A DNA stretch of 11,162 nucleotides from Nitrospinae bacterium CG22_combo_CG10-13_8_21_14_all_47_10 (lineage in GTDB: Bacteria > Nitrospinota > Nitrospinia > Nitrospinales > VA-1). Below, one piece after another: positions 5,809 through 11,162 of the stretch. How positions within the stretch are numbered: the stretch's first letter is position 1; each line of letters starts with the position of its first letter. The notes beneath the pieces were generated by a model that searched no databases, had not been told where the DNA came from, and saw only the letters and a list, made by a program, of their open reading frames with translations. The position numbers and the translations under genes are program-made. Where the stretch lies: the NCBI GenBank assembly GCA_002786505.1, contig PCTK01000043.1, positions 1 to 11,162 on the forward strand. The letters run 5' to 3'.

Positions 5809-8061
5809 ATGCCGATAAAGCGTCCAAAGCATTTGCTGATAATTGGGGGAGGGGTTTTCCAGGTTCCTGCCATCAAGACCGCCAAGTCCATGGGCTTGAA
5901 AGTGGTGGTGACGGATTATAATTTGGAAGCCGAGGGCATGCTTTTGGCCGATTACCCGATTGAGGTCAGTACTCGCAACATCAATCTTACCGTCAATATG
6001 GCCAAACAGTTCCACAGGTCCTGCCCTTTAAACGGGGTGTTGACCGTGGGGACCGATGCGTCTCAGACGGTGGCCGCTGTGGCCGACGCTCTGAACCTGC
6101 CGGGAATTCCTTTTGAGGTGGCCGAGCGTGCCACCGACAAAATCAAGATGCGCCAGGTGTTAAAAGAGAAAGGTGTGCCGGTTCCAGAATTTCGACCCAT
6201 CTGGACACTGGAAGACTGTCAGGAGGCCATTAGGCAAATGACTCTACCTCTGGTTATCAAACCCTGCGATAACATGGGCGCGCGCGGGGTACGCAAAATT
6301 GAACGGCCTGACGACCTGATCCCCGCATTTCGTGAGGCGAAAGAAGCCTCCATCAGCGGCAAACTGATTCTTGAAGAGTTTATGGAAGGGCCGGAACTGA
6401 GCCTGGATGCCTTGGTGTTCGAGGAAACGATCCATATTACTGGAGTGGCCGACCGGATCATCGAACGGGCTCCTTATTTTGTCGAAGTCGGGCACACACT
6501 TCCTTCCATCTTACCTGCCGACCAGCAGGCGAAGGCCATTGAAGTTTTCAAGCAGGCTATTTCCGCATTGGGGATCAATATTGGAGCGGCGAAGGGCGAT
6601 ATCAAAATAACGCCCGAGGGCCCGAAGATTGTTGAGATTGCCGCCCGTTTGAGCGGCGGCTGGATGTCGGCCTACACTTACCCATTGGCTACGGGAGTTA
6701 ACCTTTACAAAGCCGCGATTCAGATTGCCTTGGGCGAAAAACCGACGGACCTGACACCGAAAACCTCACTGGTGTCCGCGGAGCGGTCCCTGCTTCCCCC
6801 TGCGGGAAAAATCCTTTCCATTCGAGGGGTGGAGGAAGCGCGCAAGATTAAAGGGGTCAAAGAAATCATTCTCATGAAAGAAGCCGGGGATATGGCGGAA
6901 GAGCCCCGGAGCAATATGGGCAAACTGGGTTATGTTATCACGGTAGGGAAAACCCGGGATGAGGCCATTCGCATCAACGACATGGCTCGGGAAATTCTGA
7001 AAATAGAAATCGGTGCTCCCAGTGACCTGACCTGGGACATTATTCGTAACAACGCCCGCAAAAAGTTTTATATTGCCTGCAAGGCCTGCGTGGTTTGCGA
7101 TGGCTTGGAATGTGCCGGAAAAGTCCCGGGAATTGGTGGCATCGGCACTGGTGGCTCCTTCACAGAAAACCTGACAGCGTTGGCCCGGTATCAGGTTAAC
7201 TTGAGAACGATCCATCAAGTAAAAACTCCCGATACTTCCGTGGAGTTGTTCGGGCACAAACTGGCTCTGCCTGTTCTGGCGGCACCCATCACCGGCATGG
7301 AAACCAATCTTGCAGGAGGTATGGACGAAAAAGAGTATGCGTCTGCCATCCTCGACGGATGCCTGGAATCCGGTACGCTGGGAATGGTGGGCGATGGGGC
7401 GAGCCCGAAAAAATATCTGATAGGATTGGAAGCCATCAAAAAACGCGGCGGACTGGGGATCCCCATTTTCAAACCCCGGGAATACAACCTGGATATCATC
7501 AAGCGATTCAAGGCCGCAGAAGATGCGGGAGCCATTGCCGTAGGGATTGACATTGATGCCGCCTCATTTAAAACCATGACCCATCAGGGCCAGGGGGTGG
7601 GACCCAAAACCATTACGGAACTGTTAGAGTTGAAATCGCATGTGAAAGTCCCCTTCATTTTAAAGGGCATCATGAATGTGGAGTCGGCATTAGCGGCGAT
7701 AGAAGCCGGTGCCGATGCCATCGTCGTTTCCAATCACGGTGGACGAGTGATGGATCATATGCCGGGGACGGCGGAAGTTCTTCCCGAAATTGCCAATGCC
7801 GTGGGCGGTCGGGTCAAGGTTCTGGTCGATGGAGGCATTCGTGAAGGCATTGATATCCTCAAAATGCTGGCACTGGGGGCCGATGCCGTTATGATTGGCA
7901 GGCCGGTCTGCATCGCCGCGTTTGGGGCTGGTCAGGAAGGCGTCTCATTTTATTTGAGGGAAAAACTGAATGAATTGAAGAAAGCCATGATCCTGACAGG
8001 TTGTGGTTCTATTAATAATATCGACCCTTCTGTAATTTTCCGTAGAAAGGGGGACCGGTAA
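5809..8061 (+). CDS. Fusion of ATP-grasp ligase and FMN-dependent alpha-hydroxyacid dehydrogenase
   Basis: A 750-residue two-module protein. Residues 1-405 are ATP-grasp: a pre-ATP-grasp Rossmann start (HLLIIGGGVFQVP), ATP lysine K151, glycine loop NMGARG (155-160), adenine-side E189/E190, metal ligands D264 and E276, R280 (VEIAARLSGG), and a PurK/biotin-carboxylase-like end. Residues 415-745 are an FMN TIM barrel of the glycolate/lactate oxidase family, with catalytic H643 in SNHGGR, flavin/substrate R678 in DGGIREG, and phosphate-binding MIGRP. A Cys motif C424-x2-C427-x2-C430-x4-C435 lies at the junction. ATP-grasp enzymes join a carboxylate to a nucleophile through an acyl-phosphate; the FMN family oxidises 2-hydroxyacids to 2-oxoacids. 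Substrates are unknown. The frame is continuous with all key residues present, so this is a real fusion rather than two read-through genes. AAGGA lies six bases before the ATG. Confidence 0.85.
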   Translation: MPIKRPKHLLIIGGGVFQVPAIKTAKSMGLKVVVTDYNLEAEGMLLADYPIEVSTRNINLTVNMAKQFHRSCPLNGVLTVGTDASQTVAAVADALNLPGIPFEVAERATDKIKMRQVLKEKGVPVPEFRPIWTLEDCQEAIRQMTLPLVIKPCDNMGARGVRKIERPDDLIPAFREAKEASISGKLILEEFMEGPELSLDALVFEETIHITGVADRIIERAPYFVEVGHTLPSILPADQQAKAIEVFKQAISALGINIGAAKGDIKITPEGPKIVEIAARLSGGWMSAYTYPLATGVNLYKAAIQIALGEKPTDLTPKTSLVSAERSLLPPAGKILSIRGVEEARKIKGVKEIILMKEAGDMAEEPRSNMGKLGYVITVGKTRDEAIRINDMAREILKIEIGAPSDLTWDIIRNNARKKFYIACKACVVCDGLECAGKVPGIGGIGTGGSFTENLTALARYQVNLRTIHQVKTPDTSVELFGHKLALPVLAAPITGMETNLAGGMDEKEYASAILDGCLESGTLGMVGDGASPKKYLIGLEAIKKRGGLGIPIFKPREYNLDIIKRFKAAEDAGAIAVGIDIDAASFKTMTHQGQGVGPKTITELLELKSHVKVPFILKGIMNVESALAAIEAGADAIVVSNHGGRVMDHMPGTAEVLPEIANAVGGRVKVLVDGGIREGIDILKMLALGADAVMIGRPVCIAAFGAGQEGVSFYLREKLNELKKAMILTGCGSINNIDPSVIFRRKGDR

Positions 8062-8853
8062 GTGAAACCCAAAAAAACGATTTTGCAAGTGGTACCGGTC
8101 AAACAGGATGACGGCTTGCGCTCTTTTCTCCTGCATTTGAAAAACCGGTTTGGGGCGTGCGGGCTCAAACTGTCTACCGAAGATGCCGCCATGAGTATCG
8201 AGCAGATCGGGCATTGGGCGGAATTAGTTGGCAACACCCTGTCTACAGTAGTCAAGATTGGCGGACCTAATGCCCGCAACGATATTAAACAGCTCCTCCT
8301 CCTGGACATTGATGGGCTTATCGCCCCCATGGTGGAGTCCCCTTACGGGCTGGAAAATTTTATTTCTGCGGTGCGCGATTTTACCACTCCCATGCAGTTT
8401 GAGCGGTTGAAGAAACAAATCAATATTGAAACCGAAACGGCAGTTCAGCAACTGGACTCCATTCTCTCAGCCCCGGAAGCAAAATATATTGACGAAATCA
8501 CCATTGGCTGTAGCGACCTTTCCGGGTCCATGAAAAAACCAAGGTGGGATGCAAGTTTTATGGCCCTGGTGGTCAAGGTGATAAAGAAAATTCAGAAAAA
8601 GAAAATCCCCGTCTCGGTAGGAGGGGGTATTACCCCCGGAACCATCAATGGACACCTGGGGAAAATACAGCCAAATAAATTCAATACCAGGGTTATCACG
8701 TTCAATGTAGAGCCCGGTTGCGATTACCGTGAAGCAGTTCAATCAGCGTTACGTTTTGAAATCCTCATGCTTGAGCACGACTCCGCCCTTAAATTCATCT
8801 CCCGCGATGAAGAAAAGTTCCGCATCAAGGAACTGAAAAAGCGCCTGAAATAG
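8062..8853 (+). CDS. HpcH/HpaI (CitE-like) aldolase-family protein
   Basis: A 263-residue PEP/pyruvate-superfamily TIM barrel. The family pattern is clear: GLIAPMVESPYGLENF around E92, then metal ligands E123 (NIETETAV) and D152 (GCSDLSGSM), then a glycine turn SVGGGITPG. Class II HpcH/HpaI aldolases and CitE-like lyases use such Glu/Asp pairs to hold Mg2+ for cleaving or forming C-C bonds with pyruvate or acyl-CoA enolates. Where HpaI has a catalytic arginine (VRVP/VRPS), this protein has lysine (VVKIGG), which I recall from a less characterised branch of the family. The reaction is therefore not assigned. The GTG start follows the TAA of the fusion gene with no gap. A purine-rich AAAGGGGG lies inside the end of that gene, so the two are almost surely co-translated and probably act together. 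Confidence 0.75.
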   Translation: MKPKKTILQVVPVKQDDGLRSFLLHLKNRFGACGLKLSTEDAAMSIEQIGHWAELVGNTLSTVVKIGGPNARNDIKQLLLLDIDGLIAPMVESPYGLENFISAVRDFTTPMQFERLKKQINIETETAVQQLDSILSAPEAKYIDEITIGCSDLSGSMKKPRWDASFMALVVKVIKKIQKKKIPVSVGGGITPGTINGHLGKIQPNKFNTRVITFNVEPGCDYREAVQSALRFEILMLEHDSALKFISRDEEKFRIKELKKRLK

Positions 8854-8891
8854 GTTCTTTATAAGGCTCCAAATTCGAAAAATTCCCTCTC

Positions 8892-8908
8892 ATTTTCCAC
8901 GGGAAAAT
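8892..8908 (+). terminator. Weak hairpin after the aldolase-like gene
   Basis: ATTTTCC (8892-8898) and GGAAAAT (8902-8908) form a perfect seven-base inverted repeat with a three-base loop. The stem is mostly A-T and there is no clear U-tract, so termination here would be partial at best. It sits between the upstream gene pair and the aclB promoter. Confidence 0.25.
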
Positions 8909-8925
8909 ATTCGCTCAGGATATCA

Positions 8926-8953
8926 TTGACAAAATAATGAAATACCTTACAAT
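8926..8953 (+). promoter_or_regulatory. Strong sigma-70-type promoter of aclB
   Basis: TTGACA (8926-8931) is a perfect -35 box, followed after 16 bases by TACAAT (8948-8953), a five-of-six -10 match. Transcription would start near 8960, leaving a leader of about 134 bases. The citrate-cleavage genes can thus be expressed independently of the upstream pair. Confidence 0.6.
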
Positions 8954-9000
8954 ACATGCCTCGAATTGCCCTGAACTCAAGTAAATATATGGATTTAGCA

Positions 9001-9022
9001 GGATTCCAGCCTATGGAATTCC
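9001..9022 (+). promoter_or_regulatory. Hairpin in the aclB leader
   Basis: GGATTCCA (9001-9008) pairs with TGGAATTCC (9014-9022) with one bulged base and a five-base loop. It lies inside a 17-codon leader ORF (ATG at 8989, TAA at 9040-9042) that lacks a ribosome binding site. A role in attenuation or mRNA stability is possible but unproven, and it resembles no riboswitch class that I recognise. Confidence 0.3.
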
Positions 9023-9093
9023 TTAACCTATTGATTCTTTAAACTCTCACACCCAAAACTTATTTTAATTTTTTTGGAAGGCAGGAGAAAACG

Positions 9094-10359
9094 ATGCAGA
9101 TAACTGGCATGCTTTGGGGACGCAAATTGTTGGACCTCGTAGAATTTCCCCACTCAGAAGTCCGGGGTCCTGAACTAAGTGTCGATGACATTAAAGACAT
9201 GATCAAGCGGCACGGTCAGGTTTTTATTAAACCCTTGTTCAAGGGCGGAGTTGGTAAAAAAGGCAAGTCTGGTTTATTAGGCCGGGTTAACAATATCACC
9301 GATGCTCTCAAAGAAAAGGAACGTCTTTATTTTTGTGAACACGTTGACGGTTTCAACAAAGTAAAGTCTGACGGTGTGACCTATGAAGGGGCGGTACCTG
9401 CCGACTACGAAGTCTATTTTTCTATTTCCGAAAGCACGATACATCGTTCTCCGGTGATGACCATCACACATCATGGCGGGGTGGATATCGAAGAGTTGGA
9501 TGAGGATAAACTTAAAGTGGTGCCGTTTGATCCCTTGACGGGACTGAAAGCCTTTCATGTTTCCAATGCGTTGATGGAGTTGGGTGCGCCCCCTGAGATC
9601 ATCAGCCCGCTGGTGCAAAACCTGCCCAAGCTTTGGGACCTCTACAACAACTATGGCATGCTGATGCTGGAGCTCAACCCTATCCGCATGCAACCAGGCG
9701 GCGGACGCCTGACACCGGTCGCCTGCGATTTTAAATGCGCCTTCGACCAGGATGACCCCGCCTGGAAGCGTCTGCATCTTCCAGGGCACTTGTTCGCGTC
9801 CGATTACTCCGAATTCGAACAGGAGATCAACCAGCTTCGCACTTATCAGGGGCAGAGTGACGTGTTTGTTATGAACGATAAGGGAACCATCACCGCGCCA
9901 ACTTTCGGAGGTGGTGCCAACGCCATGGTCACGGAACTTCTTGGAGAAGACGCGACCATCTCATCCGACTTTGGTGGGAACCCCCCCTATGAAAAGATGA
10001 ACGAAATTTCCAGGATCAGTTTTAAATACTGGTTGCCGCAATCCAATGTTCTGTTCATCATCGGCGGCAAGGCCAACAACACGGATATTTATGAAACCTT
10101 CCGGGCTATGGGTGACGGGTTGCGCGAGTTCTTCCAGACGCATGGTCCGGTTCCGCTGTTTGTGGTGGTGGGCCGGGGTGGACCGAATGTTATTCGCGGG
10201 ATGAATTATTTACAGGAAATTCTCGACTCTTTAGGAATTCCCTACCGTTTCTTCGGGCATGACAGCGCTATGTCCGAGGTCATCAATTACGCTCTGGCGG
10301 TTAATGAGTGGATGAAGAACGGCGGCAAAGATGAAATTAAAGCTAAATTGAAAATATAG
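9094..10359 (+). CDS. aclB: ATP-citrate lyase, SucC-like (beta/small) subunit; or citryl-CoA synthetase large subunit
   Basis: A 421-residue acyl-CoA synthetase subunit with a SucC-type ATP-grasp N-terminus. Visible markers are the early K-P-L-F-K-G-G-V-G-K-K-G-K-S-G-L loop, the H126-H127-G-G-V-D-I-E-E motif shared with AclB of green sulfur bacteria, and the metal-binding E193-x-N-P-I. A CoA-ligase domain follows, containing FGGGANAM (271-278) and a GGKANNTD loop. The enzyme activates citrate with ATP and CoA and yields citryl-CoA, then acetyl-CoA and oxaloacetate, in the reductive TCA cycle. Gene order (SucC-like then SucD-like) agrees. At 421 residues it is longer than I recall for the Chlorobium small subunit and close to Hydrogenobacter CcsA, so citryl-CoA synthetase remains possible. 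AGGAG (9083-9087) lies six bases before the ATG. Confidence 0.8.
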   Translation: MQITGMLWGRKLLDLVEFPHSEVRGPELSVDDIKDMIKRHGQVFIKPLFKGGVGKKGKSGLLGRVNNITDALKEKERLYFCEHVDGFNKVKSDGVTYEGAVPADYEVYFSISESTIHRSPVMTITHHGGVDIEELDEDKLKVVPFDPLTGLKAFHVSNALMELGAPPEIISPLVQNLPKLWDLYNNYGMLMLELNPIRMQPGGGRLTPVACDFKCAFDQDDPAWKRLHLPGHLFASDYSEFEQEINQLRTYQGQSDVFVMNDKGTITAPTFGGGANAMVTELLGEDATISSDFGGNPPYEKMNEISRISFKYWLPQSNVLFIIGGKANNTDIYETFRAMGDGLREFFQTHGPVPLFVVVGRGGPNVIRGMNYLQEILDSLGIPYRFFGHDSAMSEVINYALAVNEWMKNGGKDEIKAKLKI

Positions 10360-10419
10360 TGTCCTGCGCGAGTGGGGCAAGGGGCTCGTTAGGTTGAGAT
10401 AAGCCCTTTACTTTATACC

Positions 10420-10443
10420 AGCGGCGGTTTGCCGCTAAAACCG
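10420..10443 (+). promoter_or_regulatory. Two overlapping alternative hairpins in the aclB-aclA spacer
   Basis: AGCGGC (10420-10425) pairs with GCCGCT (10431-10436). Overlapping it, CGGTTT (10425-10430) pairs with AAACCG (10438-10443), and the second stem is followed by TTTTCTGTTTT. Since they share bases, only one can form. This could tune aclA relative to aclB by partial termination or by RNA processing. It lies 21 bases before the aclA start and just ahead of its ribosome binding site. Confidence 0.35.
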
Positions 10444-10464
10444 TTTTCTGTTTTGGAGGTTTGA

Positions 10465-11162
10465 ATGCATAAGCAAGGCGTGGGAGAATTCCCCTATTAC
10501 TGTGGCATCAATTCCTTGTCTGAACTGGCAACCAAAGATGACAGGGTGGTGGTCTTGAACATTCTGGGTAAAGAAAGCTCAGGGGTAACGCCCATCAGTC
10601 ACGACTATTCCGGCGGCAATATTGTTTTTGGAACCGGACCGGGTAAATCCGGCAAATTCCTGGCAACTAAAACGGGGAAAATTCCCGTTTACAACTCTAT
10701 TAAAGAAGGCCTTGAGGCCGGTCATAAATTCAACACTGTGGTGGTTTACCTGCCGCCATCGGGTGTGAAGGATGGTATAGCCGAAGCAATACGGGAAAAT
10801 CCGGACCTGAAAAAAGCCATCATCCTGACTGAGAAAGTATCGGTTAAAGATTCCCGCACCATGCGCGCGATTTGTCAGGTTAACGGCGTTGACCTGTTTG
10901 GCGGTAACTGTCTGGGTCTTGCCGATGCCTGGAACCATGTCCGTCTCGGTGGTGCGTTGGGCGGCAATGCTCCCGAAGAGTCGCTGGTCAAGGGGTCGGT
11001 GGCGCTGTTCTCCAATTCCGGTAACTTCACCACCACTATCGCGGTTTACCTGACCACGGCAGGGTGGGGCACCACGACTTCTGTTTCGAGCGGTAAGGAT
11101 GTCTACATTCAATATGGGGCAAAAGAGTTCCTGCATGCCTTTGACAATGATGATCGTTCAAA
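10465..11162 (+). CDS. aclA: ATP-citrate lyase, SucD-like (alpha/large) subunit, 3'-truncated by the window; or citryl-CoA synthetase small subunit
   Basis: 232 codons are visible and the frame is open to the window edge. The sequence is a SucD-like CoA-binding Rossmann domain: G-I-N-S-L-S start, VVVYLPPSGVKDGIAEAI, then AIILTEKVSVKDSRTM, the GGNCLGLADAWN loop (equivalent to the GPNCPG segment of SucD), and the LFSNSGNFTTT motif. In SucD-type enzymes the phosphorylated active-site histidine comes later, outside the window. A true AclA would continue to about 600 residues with a citrate-synthase-like domain; a CcsB would stop near 350. The visible part cannot decide this. It resembles the Chlorobium-type AclA only distantly by eye. 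GGAGGT (10455-10460) gives a strong ribosome binding site. The gene lies 105 bases after aclB. Confidence 0.75.
   Translation, partial: MHKQGVGEFPYYCGINSLSELATKDDRVVVLNILGKESSGVTPISHDYSGGNIVFGTGPGKSGKFLATKTGKIPVYNSIKEGLEAGHKFNTVVVYLPPSGVKDGIAEAIRENPDLKKAIILTEKVSVKDSRTMRAICQVNGVDLFGGNCLGLADAWNHVRLGGALGGNAPEESLVKGSVALFSNSGNFTTTIAVYLTTAGWGTTTSVSSGKDVYIQYGAKEFLHAFDNDDRS

Noticed and set aside
6766..7257. 163-codon open frame on the minus strand
   Set aside because: It is antisense to the ATP-grasp/FMN fusion, whose motifs are intact on the plus strand.
8062..8853. HpcH-like protein as the citryl-CoA lyase partner of a CcsAB pair
   Set aside because: Known citryl-CoA lyases of the Hydrogenobacter type have a citrate-synthase fold, not the PEP/pyruvate TIM barrel seen here.
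9277..9789. 170-codon open frame on the minus strand
   Set aside because: It is antisense to aclB and shows no family features.
10579..11136. 185-codon open frame on the minus strand
   Set aside because: It is antisense to aclA, which has a strong ribosome binding site and clear homology; the minus frame has no recognisable domain.
1..11162. CRISPR arrays, tRNA/rRNA genes and insertion sequences
   Set aside because: No regularly spaced repeats, no tRNA-like or rRNA-like sequence, and no transposase or flanking inverted repeats were seen on reading both strands.

Overview
The window reads as a bacterial chromosome segment of moderate GC (not counted). The best clue to the organism is the right edge: a SucC-like subunit followed by a SucD-like subunit whose best fit is ATP-citrate lyase (or citryl-CoA synthetase), the citrate-cleaving step of the reductive TCA cycle. 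That points to an autotroph or a rTCA-capable lineage. Nitrospinota or Nitrospirota would fit, but this is inference from gene content; the sequence has no taxonomic marker.

Layout. (1) 1-1041, plus strand: the tail of a helix-turn-helix gene that appears frameshifted, then a compact MntA-HepT (nucleotidyltransferase antitoxin / HEPN toxin) pair with its own consensus-like promoter. (2) 1042-1354: gene-poor, with a minus-strand 56-codon remnant that resembles the N-terminus of AbiGi-like abortive-infection proteins (weak call). Together 1-1354 looks like a decayed defence/accessory patch. (3) 1355-5508, minus strand: a comM/yifB AAA+ gene, a secreted Sel1-repeat protein, and a large TMTC-like polytopic membrane protein with C-terminal TPRs. 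(4) 5509-5808: a 300-base divergent intergenic region. (5) 5809-8853, plus strand: a 750-residue protein with an ATP-grasp ligase module followed by an FMN-dependent alpha-hydroxyacid dehydrogenase module, with a four-cysteine motif between them. Abutting it with no gap is an HpcH/HpaI (CitE-like) aldolase-family protein. (6) 8854-11162: a 240-base promoter/leader region, aclB, a 105-base spacer with two alternative hairpins, and the first 232 codons of aclA, which runs off the window.

The most interesting unit is the two-gene block at 5809-8853 immediately upstream of the citrate-cleavage genes. It brings together an ATP-dependent ligase, a flavin hydroxyacid dehydrogenase, a possible Fe-S or zinc site and a C-C lyase-type TIM barrel. 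This suggests a small organic-acid pathway, which I cannot assign to a known reaction. It has its own ribosome binding site, and aclB has its own strong promoter, so a link to the rTCA cycle is by proximity only.
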